A stretch of DNA of 64,000 bases. Origin: an uncultured bacterium (GTDB lineage: Bacteria > Desulfobacterota > BSN033 > UBA1163). The stretch's first letter is position 1. Each line of letters begins with the position of its first letter. Position numbers and translations under genes: made by a program. The stretch is from the NCBI GenBank assembly GCA_938002255.1, contig CALLAL010000001.1:29127-93126 (forward strand), written 5' to 3'. The notes under the pieces are model-generated. The model searched no databases and had not been told where the DNA came from. It saw only the letters and a list, made by a program, of their open reading frames with translations. Below are positions 33,799-42,847 of this stretch, piece after piece.

Positions 33799-33824
33799 CT
33801 ATAAAACCGAACCAAGACTGTCAA
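33796..33824 (-). promoter_or_regulatory. Promoter of the FadE-hydratase-dehydrogenase operon
   Basis: Minus strand TTGACA (33819-33824), 17-bp spacer, TAGATT (33796-33801). The same -35 and -10 hexamers occur in the TetR-operon promoter. The leader to ATG 33685 is about 105 nt. Confidence 0.7.
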
Positions 33825-33843
33825 GTAAAAACTTTAAGGGCGG

Positions 33844-34069
33844 GTAACCCGTCCGTGATGGGGTGTTTTCGGTTTAAAAGGGTTGGAACGTTCCCCCTCC
33901 AAAACCTTGAAGAGCGGTTATAAAAGGTTATCCTCATCGAAGCCCTCATGCCCTTTGAATCAGTTTTTTTTAAATCAGATTGGGTCGTTTTGACGAACAG
34001 AGGTTTCGCTTCAAGGTTTTTCCGAAGCAACCTCCCAACCCTTTTTTATTTCTTTAACTGAGGGGTGAC
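33844..34069 (+). repeat. 226-bp MITE-like element, copy 3
   Basis: Same length and orientation as copy 1. The ends have drifted: GTAACCCGTCCGT at the left, and GTGAC instead of GTTAC at the right. Flanking 8-mers (AAGGGCGG and CCAATATA) do not match, so this is an older insertion or one that recombined. It separates the FadE-operon promoter from the DUF362 promoter, which starts 20 bp further on. Confidence 0.85.
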
Positions 34070-34088
34070 CCAATATAAAACATTTTGT

Positions 34089-34117
34089 TTGACACCCCTT
34101 CTTCCATAAGGTATAAA
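34089..34117 (+). promoter_or_regulatory. Promoter of the DUF362-ligase operon
   Basis: TTGACA (34089-34094), 17-bp spacer, TATAAA (34112-34117): close to the sigma-70 consensus. About 40 bp upstream of the DUF362 ATG. Confidence 0.75.
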
Positions 34118-34161
34118 ATTGAACGGTTATAAAGGTTTTGCACAGAATAAAAGAGGAAGAC

Positions 34162-35484
34162 ATGGGGAAATATACTGTAGCCATCGTGCGTTATGAGAGG
34201 CCCTTGGAATCGGTCAGAAGGGCAGTGGATCTCTGCAAGGGTCTGGCGCATCTCCCCCATAAAGCGAAAGTCTTTATCAAACCGAATATTGTTTTCTGGA
34301 CCCGGACCACCCCTTTCCCCAAATGGGGAGTGGTGACCACCTCCAGAGTGGTCGAAGATATGGTGATCCTTCTTAAGGAACGCGAAGTGGAGGAGATTAC
34401 CATTGCTGAGGGGATTACCACCTTTGACCCACAAGACCGGGAAACACCTGCCCATGCCTTTGAAAGCCTTGGGTATCCTATCTTGAGAGAGCGTTACGGA
34501 ATAAAAACTCTTAACGTGTTTGAACGGCCTTTTAAAAAGGTGGAGTTAGGGGCCGGGGTTGTACTCAACTTCAATCCGGATATCCTCGAGAGCGATTTCG
34601 TGGTCAACCTTCCTGTTCTCAAGACACATGCTCAGACCATTGTAAGCCTCGGGATCAAGAATTTAAAAGGATTAATCGATGTCGCGTCCCGTAAAAAATG
34701 CCATAGCCCTGACACCGTTAAAGATTTAAACTACATGGTTGCAAGGCTTGCCAATAAACTTCCTCCCTCCTTTACTCTTCTCGATGGAATCTACACCACC
34801 GAAAGGGGGCCTTTTTTTGAGGGAAGGCTCAGGAGGAGCAACCTTCTCATTGCCTCATCAGATATCTTTTCGGCTGATAAGGTCGGTGCTAAGGTGTTAG
34901 GATACGAACCCTCCCAAGTTCCTTATCTCGTTCATGCTGCTCAAGATTTTAAAAGACCTCTCGATCTATCCGACGTGGATGTGATCGGTGAAGAGATTGA
35001 ATCGGTGGCTTCCTTCCATGAATATGCTTTTCCTTATACCGAGGATGGGATGCTTCCCAGGCCCCTTGAAAAATTGGGAATCAAAGGCCTTTCCTATCCC
35101 CAATATGATTCGACCATCTGTACTTACTGTTCGGGTTTTACAACGGTCATGTTGATGGCTATTGCGAATGCCTGGAAAGGGAAACCCTGGGATGAAGTAG
35201 AAATCCTGACGGGCAAGAGGATGAAACCCACACCGGGAAAGAAGAAGACCATCTTGTTAGGGAAGTGTATGGTTCAAGCAAACAAAAACAGCAAAGATAT
35301 CCAAGAGGCGATCGAGGTGAAAGGATGTCCGCCAAGTCTTCAAGATGCTCTCAACGCTTTAAAACAAGCTGGGATTGACGCGAACCCTGCCTTTTTTGAA
35401 AAGATGGACATGGCCGCCGGATCCTTTATGAAGCGGTTCGAAGGAAAACCGGAATTTGAAGAATCCTTTTATAAGGTGGTTTAA
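34162..35484 (+). CDS. DUF362 domain protein
   Basis: 440 aa; ATG 34162 follows AAGAGGAAGAC. The DUF362 signature is seen in VFIKPNIVFWTRTTPFPKWGVVTTSRVVEDMVILLKEREVEEITIAEG and VVNLPVLKTHAQTIVSLGIKNLKGLI. The C-terminal third has a CTYC pair near residue 322 plus further cysteines in GKCMVQAN and VKGCPPSL, possibly an Fe-S or metal site. Function of the family is not established. It lies 21 bp upstream of a long-chain acyl-CoA ligase gene with a shared promoter, so a role in acid activation or electron transfer nearby is only a guess. Confidence 0.82.
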   Translation: MGKYTVAIVRYERPLESVRRAVDLCKGLAHLPHKAKVFIKPNIVFWTRTTPFPKWGVVTTSRVVEDMVILLKEREVEEITIAEGITTFDPQDRETPAHAFESLGYPILRERYGIKTLNVFERPFKKVELGAGVVLNFNPDILESDFVVNLPVLKTHAQTIVSLGIKNLKGLIDVASRKKCHSPDTVKDLNYMVARLANKLPPSFTLLDGIYTTERGPFFEGRLRRSNLLIASSDIFSADKVGAKVLGYEPSQVPYLVHAAQDFKRPLDLSDVDVIGEEIESVASFHEYAFPYTEDGMLPRPLEKLGIKGLSYPQYDSTICTYCSGFTTVMLMAIANAWKGKPWDEVEILTGKRMKPTPGKKKTILLGKCMVQANKNSKDIQEAIEVKGCPPSLQDALNALKQAGIDANPAFFEKMDMAAGSFMKRFEGKPEFEESFYKVV

Positions 35485-35505
35485 AAAGATAGAAGGAGAG
35501 AAAGA

Positions 35506-37314
35506 ATGAGTAACGAGACGCTTCTCACCTATTTCCAAAAGCATGTCAAAGAGGATCCTCATCGGGTGGCCCTCAGACACAAAGATTACGGGATCTGGCA
35601 TGATGTTACGTGGGGGCAGTACGGTGAAAAAGTGAGGCAGGTGGCTATGGGGCTTATCAGCCTCGGGCTAAAGAAAGGAGAATGTGTTTGTATCATCAGT
35701 GAAAATCGACCGGAGTGGGTATACGCCGATTTTGGGATTATGTCCGCCGGGGGAGTGACCGCAGGAATTTATACCACTAATGCACCGGAGCAGTGTGGCT
35801 ACATTGTCCAGAACTCAGGAGCCAGGTTCTATTTTGCAGAGAATGAGGAACAGTTTGATAAAACACTCAAGTTCAGGAAAGATACACCGCATCTTGAGAA
35901 AGTTATTGTGATGGACATGGAAGGATTAAAGCGCTATCAAGACCCTCTACTAATGAGTTTTGATGATTTTTTGAAAATGGGCAAGGACTATGATGAGAAA
36001 TATCCGGGTCTTTTTGAACAACGTTTGAGCGAGGTCACACCGGACGATCTGGCGGTTCTCATCTACACCTCAGGGACAACAGGGCCCCCGAAAGGAGCCA
36101 TGCTTACCCATCGCAACCTCCTCTTTATGAGCGAAGCTATGGTCCATGTTAACCCGGTGAAGGATGGGGACGAAACGCTTTCTTACCTTCCTCTCTGTCA
36201 CATCTTTGAACAACTCTTTACAGTCATGATCAACATCCGGTACAAAACCATTTGTAATTTTATCGAGAGCCCGGATACGGTCATGGACAATATGAGGGAA
36301 GTTTCTCCTACGGTAACCTGCGGCGTTCCCCGCATCTGGGAAAAATATGCCTCCGGCATCATGATTCGAATGTCCGATGCCACCTGGTTTAAACGGATGG
36401 TCTTTAAAGCCTGTATGGGGATTGGAATGAAGTATGCAGATCTGAAATTGAACTTTAAACCGATCCCCCCCTATCTGAAGGTGGCTTATTTAGCCGCTTA
36501 TGCGGCTGTCTTTCGAAAATTAAAGGAGCGATTGGGCTTTGATCGGGTGAGAATTGCCTACTCGGGAGCGGCGCCGATTTCCCCGGATGTCCTGAAATTC
36601 TTTAATGCCATTGGTCTTCCCCTTGTAGAAGGATATGGTCAGACCGAAGGCACCGGGGTCACAAGTGTCAGCCAAAAAGGGCGACTGAAGATTGGCAAGG
36701 TGGGGCAACCCCTCCCAGGTGTCCAGGTAAAGATTGCAGAAGATGGAGAGATTCTGGTCAAAGGCCCCGGGATTTTTAAAGGTTATTTCAGAAATCCGGA
36801 GGCAACCGCAGAGACCCTTCGAGATGGATGGCTTCACTCTGGCGATGTAGGAGAACTGGATGAAGATGGGTTTTTAAAGATTACGGATCGCAAAAAAGAT
36901 TTGATTATCACAGCAGGAGGGAAAAATATTGCTCCTCAAAACATCGAGAATCAACTGAAATTTAGTCCTTACATTAATGATGCCATCGTCATTGGGGATC
37001 GACGGAAATACCTGGTAGCCCTCATTGCCATCGACGAAGAGAATGTGATCAAGTATGCCCAGGATCATAAGATTCAGTTCAGCACTTACGCCAGTCTTAC
37101 CCAGGCTCCGGAGATCAAACAACTGATCCAGAAGGAAGTGGATCGAGTCAATAAGACCCTTGCACAGGTTGAGCAGGTCAAGAAGTTTGCCATCATTCCC
37201 AAGAAGCTTTACGAAGAGGATGGAGAGGTAACCCCGACGATGAAGGTGAAACGAAAAGCGATCAACGAAGCTTACAGAGATGTGATTGAGAAGTTGTATC
37301 GGGGAGGAGAGTAG
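35506..37314 (+). CDS. Long-chain acyl-CoA ligase (FadD15/ACSL-type)
   Basis: 602-aa AMP-forming ligase. P-loop LIYTSGTTGPPKGAMLTHRN (about 185-204), CHIFEQLFT, YGQTEGTGVTSVS, and the hinge LHSGDVGELDEDGFLKITDRKKDLIITAGGKNIAPQNIEN. The sequence follows the eukaryotic/actinobacterial ACSL pattern rather than E. coli FadD. ATG 35506 is preceded by AAGGAGAGAAAGA. Probably activates ordinary long-chain fatty acids for the FadE-type enzymes. Confidence 0.93.
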   Translation: MSNETLLTYFQKHVKEDPHRVALRHKDYGIWHDVTWGQYGEKVRQVAMGLISLGLKKGECVCIISENRPEWVYADFGIMSAGGVTAGIYTTNAPEQCGYIVQNSGARFYFAENEEQFDKTLKFRKDTPHLEKVIVMDMEGLKRYQDPLLMSFDDFLKMGKDYDEKYPGLFEQRLSEVTPDDLAVLIYTSGTTGPPKGAMLTHRNLLFMSEAMVHVNPVKDGDETLSYLPLCHIFEQLFTVMINIRYKTICNFIESPDTVMDNMREVSPTVTCGVPRIWEKYASGIMIRMSDATWFKRMVFKACMGIGMKYADLKLNFKPIPPYLKVAYLAAYAAVFRKLKERLGFDRVRIAYSGAAPISPDVLKFFNAIGLPLVEGYGQTEGTGVTSVSQKGRLKIGKVGQPLPGVQVKIAEDGEILVKGPGIFKGYFRNPEATAETLRDGWLHSGDVGELDEDGFLKITDRKKDLIITAGGKNIAPQNIENQLKFSPYINDAIVIGDRRKYLVALIAIDEENVIKYAQDHKIQFSTYASLTQAPEIKQLIQKEVDRVNKTLAQVEQVKKFAIIPKKLYEEDGEVTPTMKVKRKAINEAYRDVIEKLYRGGE

Positions 37315-37403
37315 AACGTTTAAAAGTGCTTAAAGGAATAAAATCAACAATCCCAATGGATGGCTTAAAAGCCTTCAGCTCAATCTAAAGCTTTATCCAT
37401 GGG

Positions 37404-38171
37404 TTACCGCCATCTCTTCTTTCTCTTCCACCTCTGATAACCTTTAGCCGATTCTTCAGATCGAATCCCAAGATAGAATTCTTTCACATCCTCATCCTGT
37501 AACAGGATACTGGGGACATTGGCGGAAACGATTCTTCCACTTTCCAGCACGAAGGCGTAATCCGAAATCTTCAAAGCCATTTTTGCGTTTTGTTCAACCA
37601 GGAGGATAGTGGTTCCTTCCTGATTGATTGTCTTGATGATTCCGAAAATCTCTTTGACAAGAAGAGGGGAAAGCCCGAGCGAGGGTTCATCGAGCATCAG
37701 GAGCTTGGGTCTCGCCATCAAAGCCCTTCCGATGGCAAGCATCTGTTGTTCTCCGCCACTTAAGGTGCCAGCCCATTGGTCTTTTCTCTGAAGCAGAATT
37801 GGAAAGTGGGTGATAACGCGCTCATAATCCTCCTTAACTCCCCTCTTGTCTCTCCGTGTATAAGCTCCCATCTTCAGATTTTCATCAACACTTAATTCGG
37901 GGAAGACCTCTCTCCCCTCCGGAACGTAGGAGATGCCCAGATGGACAATTTCCTCTGCATCCTTCCCATCGATCCGTTTCTCCATGAATTCGATTGTTCC
38001 TTTATCTGGCTGGTCTTCGAGAAGGCCCATGATCGTTTTCAAGATGGTTGTTTTGCCCGCCCCATTTGCTCCGAGGATGGAGACGATCTGTTTCTCCTGG
38101 ACCTCCAGCGAGACGCCCCGGATGGCCATGATCAATCCATAGAGAGTTTCGATGTTTTTTACTTTAAGCAA
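37404..38171 (-). CDS. livF: Branched-chain-type ABC transporter ATPase LivF (second system)
   Basis: 255 aa from TTG 38171, which follows AAAAGGAAGAAAAAG; the frame is open to 38234 but without a ribosome site there. Walker A GANGAGKTTILKTIMG, LSGGEQQMLAIGRAL, LLMLDEPSLGL, LLVEQNAKMALKISDYAFVLESG. Last gene of the LivMHKGF operon. Confidence 0.91.
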   Translation of the reverse strand: MLKVKNIETLYGLIMAIRGVSLEVQEKQIVSILGANGAGKTTILKTIMGLLEDQPDKGTIEFMEKRIDGKDAEEIVHLGISYVPEGREVFPELSVDENLKMGAYTRRDKRGVKEDYERVITHFPILLQRKDQWAGTLSGGEQQMLAIGRALMARPKLLMLDEPSLGLSPLLVKEIFGIIKTINQEGTTILLVEQNAKMALKISDYAFVLESGRIVSANVPSILLQDEDVKEFYLGIRSEESAKGYQRWKRKKRWR

Positions 38172-38268
38172 CTTTTTCTTCCTTTTTATTCTCCCTCTCC
38201 CTTGATGGAAGGGGGAAAGGGGAAGGATGCCCAAAAGTCTTTTCCCCTTCCACAGGGAGGGGGACGTT

Positions 38269-39048
38269 TTACTTCTCCTCCTCCCCGAGATAGGCTTTCA
38301 GGACTTCAGGGTGTTTCTGAATTTCTTCAGGCAGTCCCTCCGCAATCTTTTCTCCAAAATTGAGAGCCAGAATTCGGTCGGAGACTCCCATGATTAAATT
38401 CATATCATGTTCCACGAGTAAAACGGTAATCCCAAGATCATCTCGAATGTCCTGGATCGAAAAGATCATATCCATTTTCTCTTCAAGGTTCATCCCAGCG
38501 GAAGGTTCATCCAGAAGAATCAACTCCGGTTCCAAAGCCAAGGCGCGTCCCAGCTCGACCAGCTTCCGCGTTCCATAGGGAAGGTTGATCACAAACTGAT
38601 TTCTCGAAGCCTGAAGGTCGAGAAAATCAATGATTTCTTCCACCTTTTGTCTATGCTCAATTTCCTCCCTTGCTGCTTTGGAATTTTTATTAATGAACGT
38701 GGCTCCTCTCCAGACGCCTGTTTTCATATGAATATGGCGACCCAGCATCAGATTATCCATCGTGGACATATGGGAGAAGAGTTCAATGTTCTGAAAGGTT
38801 CGAGCGATTCCCTTTTTAGCGACTTGATAAGGTTTGAGACGGGTGATCTCATCCCCTTTGAAATAAATCTTTCCTGAATCTGGGGAGTAAATCCCACTGA
38901 TACAATTAAAGATCGTCGTTTTTCCAGCCCCATTCGGTCCGATGATCGAATAGATGGATCCCTTTTCGACTTCAAAACTTACATTATTGACAGCCTTGAT
39001 GCCCCCAAAGGAAATGGTTAAATTTTCAATTTTTAGAATGGATCCCAT
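38269..39048 (-). CDS. livG: Branched-chain-type ABC transporter ATPase LivG (second system)
   Basis: 259 aa: Walker A GPNGAGKTTIFNCISG, TFQNIELFSHMSTMDNLMLGRH, Walker B LILLDEPSAGMN and EHDMNLIMGVSDRILALNFG. The signature is the LivG-type degenerate LPYGTRKLVELGRALAL instead of LSGGQ. A half-match to the TetR operator inside the gene (near 38690) is read as coincidence. Confidence 0.92.
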   Translation of the reverse strand: MGSILKIENLTISFGGIKAVNNVSFEVEKGSIYSIIGPNGAGKTTIFNCISGIYSPDSGKIYFKGDEITRLKPYQVAKKGIARTFQNIELFSHMSTMDNLMLGRHIHMKTGVWRGATFINKNSKAAREEIEHRQKVEEIIDFLDLQASRNQFVINLPYGTRKLVELGRALALEPELILLDEPSAGMNLEEKMDMIFSIQDIRDDLGITVLLVEHDMNLIMGVSDRILALNFGEKIAEGLPEEIQKHPEVLKAYLGEEEK

Positions 39049-39160
39049 TGCTCTTAAGTTTTGAGAAAGGGCAGGGGAAGCTTTAACCTCCCCTTGCCCG
39101 CAAATTTTATAATTCGTTTTAACGCGTTAGCCACTTTCTACTTTAGTCACTTTGAGCATT

Positions 39161-40345
39161 CTACTTTGTGATCTGGATCCAGTCGGTCAATCTTTCGATC
39201 GTTCCATCGGGTCGCACTTTGCCGTAAAAAACATGTTTACCGCCCTGTCGATCCATTGGAGTTTTTGGAGGACCGTAGGTGATGGGTGGACCGATGCCCT
39301 GCCAATTTTTGAGTGTTTCCATGGCACTGATCCATGTCTCAGGGGTTAAATTCCTTCCCGCTCTCCTCAGACCTTCGAAGAAAGGTTCGGCAAAAATGAT
39401 TCCTGCATAATAAAAAACCCCCCAGCGCTCTTGCGGTGCATATTTCTTATGGGCTTCTCGATATTTCACCATCAAGGGATGGTTTGAATCGGGGAGCTCT
39501 CCGAAGAAGGAGTTGATCATGCCAGCCCATAATCCTTTGGTAATCCCCATCATCAGTGCCGAATCCGATAGCGTATTGCTTGTCGCCCATTGGGGTTTGA
39601 AACCGATCTTGGCGGTTTCAGCTAAAATGAGTGCGGCATGGGTGGGCATCGTCCACATGATCACGGCTTCGGCTCCAGAATTTTTTAGTTTTAAAGCATG
39701 AGTACTGAGGTCACGGTCCGTTACCTCTGCTGACACTTTTTCCACCAATTTAATCTTGTGTTTTAAGAGATACCTTTCGACTCCCATGACGCCTTGTTTG
39801 CCATAATCGTCATTCTGGTAGAACATGGCAATTTTCTTATAGCCCAGCTTTTCATAGAGGTAACCGGTAAGGTTAAATGCTTCATCGTCGTAGAGGGGGT
39901 AGATGGCAAAGAGATATTTTTGGATAGGGGTGATCCATTCGTAAACACCGGTGACTGGACCACACCAGGGAACCTTGTTTTCCATCAAATAGTCCCTGGC
40001 AGTCATTCCGGTGGCCACTCCTACTCCTCCTACCACAGCAAATACACCAATCTGCTCAACGAATTCCTTCGCAATGGCTTTGGTTTTAGCTGGCATATAG
40101 GAATCATCACGCAAATAGTATTTGATCTTCCTTCCATGAATTCCACCTTCATCATTAATCATTTTGACCAACAGATCCGTACCTCTTGCCACGGCTCCCC
40201 AGGGGGCGGCGGGTCCGGTCTGGGGACCCCATTGGCCAATGAGGATTTCAGTGTCCGTCACCCCTCGAACCGCAGCAGATGCTGGAGCTGAAATAAAAAA
40301 TATAAAAGCCAAAAGTCCAACCCCAAACAGATTTTTCTTGACCAT
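39161..40345 (-). CDS. livK: Periplasmic substrate-binding protein, LivK family (second system)
   Basis: 394 aa; ATG 40345 follows AAAGGAGGAGTTGAAA. Signal peptide at 1-25 (MVKKNLFGVGLLAFIFFISAPASAA). Mature part RGVTDTEILIGQWGPQTGPAAPWGAVARGTDLLVKMINDEGGIHGRKI and YDDEAFNLTGYLYEKLGYKKIAMFYQNDDYGKQG are typical of type-I binding proteins. Only distantly similar to the binding protein at 19574-20893, so the ligand is probably different. Confidence 0.92.
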   Translation of the reverse strand: MVKKNLFGVGLLAFIFFISAPASAAVRGVTDTEILIGQWGPQTGPAAPWGAVARGTDLLVKMINDEGGIHGRKIKYYLRDDSYMPAKTKAIAKEFVEQIGVFAVVGGVGVATGMTARDYLMENKVPWCGPVTGVYEWITPIQKYLFAIYPLYDDEAFNLTGYLYEKLGYKKIAMFYQNDDYGKQGVMGVERYLLKHKIKLVEKVSAEVTDRDLSTHALKLKNSGAEAVIMWTMPTHAALILAETAKIGFKPQWATSNTLSDSALMMGITKGLWAGMINSFFGELPDSNHPLMVKYREAHKKYAPQERWGVFYYAGIIFAEPFFEGLRRAGRNLTPETWISAMETLKNWQGIGPPITYGPPKTPMDRQGGKHVFYGKVRPDGTIERLTDWIQITK

Positions 40346-40427
40346 TTTCAACTCCTCCTTTCTTAGGATTTTCTTTCATTTCTCTCCATCCCTTTCTCCT
40401 CTGGAGGAGAGAGGGATGGAGAAGGGT

Positions 40428-41300
40428 TTACACCTTCTTCACATAATGTTTTGCCAGTAATCCGCTTGGTTTGATGCAGAGCATCAACACGATGATGGCA
40501 AACGCCACTACCGATTTAAAAGAGAGGGATACATATCCCCCAAAGAGATTTTCAATAATTCCAAGCAAGGCTCCTCCAAGTGCTGCCCCAGGAAGGCTGG
40601 TCATTCCTCCCAGCACTCCAGAAGCAAACCCTTTTAGAAGGGGGTCCATCATCATCGGGGGGTCGAGGACACCCAGAGCGGCAATGAGCATCCCAGCCAC
40701 AGTTCCTACCATGGAACTGAGCGCCCAGGTGAAAGAGAAAATCCTCTTGGTTCGAATGCCCATGACCCTTGCTGCAAGTTGGTTCTGTTGGGTGGCCCGC
40801 ATGGCGATTCCCATTTTTGTATAGCGAAAGAAGAGAAAGAGGATAAACATCAGGATGAGTGAGACAATAATCGTCCAGAAGTTAATTTTGCTGATGATCA
40901 TCCCTGAAAAATTGTATGTCTCAATATTGGAAACAGGAAAGGGAAGAGATCTCTGATCCGGCCCCCATTTCCAACCGACAAATCCCATCAGCATCATTTC
41001 GAACCCAAGGGTGATGATAATCAATCCAAGCACGGTAGGGTCCTTTGCCTGTCTTAAAAAGACCATCTCAAAGAAGACTGCAAGGAGGATGGCAAAGAGA
41101 AAGGTGATGGCAAAGGCGTAGGGGAAAGGGACATGATAGGTATCGAGAAGGGTAAAAGCGATAAACGTGCTGATCATGGCCATCTCACCCTGAGCAAAGT
41201 TAAGCACCTCCGAAGTCTTGTAAATGATCACCATGGCCAGGGCAAGGAGGGCATAGCAAGCACCCACCGCCAATCCACTCACAATCAGTTGTCCAAACAT
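40428..41300 (-). CDS. livH: Branched-chain-type ABC permease LivH (second system)
   Basis: 290-aa inner-membrane protein with LIVSGLAVGACYALLALAMVIIYKTSEVLNFAQGEMAMISTFIAF, the cytoplasmic loop RATQQNQLAARVMGIRTKRIFSFTWALS, and GGMTSLPGAALGGALLGIIENLFGGY. Starts after a 117-bp gap from livM, a gap that contains GTTCGGAGTTCGAAGTCCGAA-type low-complexity sequence. Confidence 0.92.
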   Translation of the reverse strand: MFGQLIVSGLAVGACYALLALAMVIIYKTSEVLNFAQGEMAMISTFIAFTLLDTYHVPFPYAFAITFLFAILLAVFFEMVFLRQAKDPTVLGLIIITLGFEMMLMGFVGWKWGPDQRSLPFPVSNIETYNFSGMIISKINFWTIIVSLILMFILFLFFRYTKMGIAMRATQQNQLAARVMGIRTKRIFSFTWALSSMVGTVAGMLIAALGVLDPPMMMDPLLKGFASGVLGGMTSLPGAALGGALLGIIENLFGGYVSLSFKSVVAFAIIVLMLCIKPSGLLAKHYVKKV

Positions 41301-41417
41301 TGCTCTCTCCCGAGTGAGTTGTGGGTTCGGAGTTGGGAGTTCGAAGTCCGAAAATCAGATTCTCCGAACGACCTACCCGTCCGGCAGGGGGGCAAATTCA
41401 TTACTCCGAACTTTGTT

Positions 41418-42479
41418 TTAAAAGGGCCACGTCTTCCAATAGCGTTTCGTCCGAATCCAGAATCCGAAGATTCCCAGAGGTTCGAAGAGGACGATTAAAA
41501 TCATAATCAAGCCATAAACAATCACCGCAATATTCGAAATCCCAGCCAGGCTCATATATTTCTGTGAGAAAGCCACGAGGGCTGGCCCAATCAAGCTGAT
41601 ATCCTGAATGGCTTGGAGTTTAATGTCGAGAAAAGTCATCAAAGCAGCTCCACAGATGGGACCCATGATCGACCCGAGGCCCCCGACGACGACCATGGCT
41701 AAGAAGGTAATAGACATGATGAGGTGAAAACTCTCAGGATTGATAAAGCCGAGGATAAAGGCATAGAGGCCTCCAGCGATCCCCGTATAGAAGGCGCTCA
41801 CAGCAAACGCCAGGGTCTTGTAATAGGTGAGGTTGACGCCCATGGCTTCCGCTGCGATGTCACTGTCCCGGATGGCAATAAAGGCACGACCCACTCGGGT
41901 TTTCATCAATTTAACAGCTCCAATCACCATGACCACGGCGATGATCATAATCATATAGTAGAAATGGACGTCCTTCATCAGGGTTCCAAAGAGTTCAAGC
42001 TTCGGGGCTTGGAGTCCCATTCTCCCGCCAAAAAATTCCATATGTTTGATGACGGTTGTAATGGTCATCCCAAAACCAAGCGTTGCGATGGCCAGGTAAG
42101 GCCCCTTTAGTCGGAGTGCCGGAAGGCCCAAAATGAATCCGAAGGCAGACGAGACAAACCCTGCGATAGGGAGGGCGATAAAGAGGGGCATACTCCAGTT
42201 TAAAACAAGAATGACCGTTGAAAAGGCACCCAGGGCAAAGAACCCGGCGTGGCCCATAGAAATCTGACCTGTGAATCCAACGAGGATATTTAATCCAACC
42301 GCTACGATGGCGTGGACCGTAATAAGATTCACAATATAGATGGAAAGGCCCAACAGATGATATTTGACGATGAGCCAGGGCAAAACAGCGAGAAAGAGAA
42401 GAAAAAGAATTGACCAGACGAGGATCGTGTTGCTCTTAAAAAGTTCGATATCCTCATAATAGTTCCGTTTGATGTCCAT
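41418..42479 (-). CDS. livM: Branched-chain-type ABC permease LivM (second system)
   Basis: 353-aa inner-membrane protein: LVGFTGQISMGHAGFFALGAFST, LKGPYLAIATLGFGMTITTVIKH, AIRDSDIAAEAMGVNLTYYKTLAFAVSAFYTG, GGLGSIMGPICGAALMTF. First gene of the operon, behind a near-consensus promoter. It has no cysteine-rich tail, unlike the LivM at 17490-18530. Confidence 0.92.
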   Translation of the reverse strand: MDIKRNYYEDIELFKSNTILVWSILFLLFLAVLPWLIVKYHLLGLSIYIVNLITVHAIVAVGLNILVGFTGQISMGHAGFFALGAFSTVILVLNWSMPLFIALPIAGFVSSAFGFILGLPALRLKGPYLAIATLGFGMTITTVIKHMEFFGGRMGLQAPKLELFGTLMKDVHFYYMIMIIAVVMVIGAVKLMKTRVGRAFIAIRDSDIAAEAMGVNLTYYKTLAFAVSAFYTGIAGGLYAFILGFINPESFHLIMSITFLAMVVVGGLGSIMGPICGAALMTFLDIKLQAIQDISLIGPALVAFSQKYMSLAGISNIAVIVYGLIMILIVLFEPLGIFGFWIRTKRYWKTWPF

Positions 42480-42564
42480 AAAAAAATGGCCTTCGATGAT
42501 TTATGAGAAAGGGAGATGGATGACCTTCATCGGGTTTAAGATGTTTTTCATCATGGCGATATGT

Positions 42565-42592
42565 ATTATAGTCGGCGGAAACATCTTGTCAA
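42565..42592 (-). promoter_or_regulatory. Near-perfect sigma-70 promoter of the LivMHKGF operon
   Basis: Minus strand TTGACA (42587-42592), 16-bp spacer, TATAAT (42565-42570); both hexamers match the consensus exactly. The leader to ATG 42479 is about 80 nt. The operon is probably well expressed unless repressed; no palindrome was seen over the -10. Confidence 0.8.
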
Positions 42593-42847
42593 TCTTTTTT
42601 TTAAGTCTTTTAAATTTTTTGCCATCTCTGGTAACGTAAGGGATGACCATTGATAACCCACATTTGAAAAAGGTGTAAATTTTGATCACAAGGGTTGACA
42701 GCCCCCCACTGTCTGTTAGAATGGAGATAATGGTTTGGGTAGAGGGAAGGACTCCATCTGGTTTTCATCCTTCCTTCAAATAAATTGTGTTCCACTATAA
42801 AATAGTCTTATCGGGATTACAAGTTTTTTATGAAGGAGGGTTGTCAT
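42593..42847 (+). other. Intergenic region between divergent livM and hypothetical gene
   Basis: Non-coding apart from two promoters facing outward (42565-42592 minus, 42695-42722 plus). The plus-strand leader holds AAGGACTCC and ATCCTTCCTTC stretches, but no strong hairpin was recognised. Confidence 0.4.
42695..42722 (+). promoter_or_regulatory. Promoter of the 155-aa hypothetical gene
   Basis: TTGACA (42695-42700), 16-bp spacer, TAGAAT (42717-42722). The transcript would have a 5' leader of about 120 nt before the start at 42848. Confidence 0.6.

Noticed and set aside
38684..38697. Half of the TetR palindrome (ATTAATGAACG) inside livG
   Set aside because: Only one arm is present, it lies in coding sequence (FINKN region), and no promoter is near.
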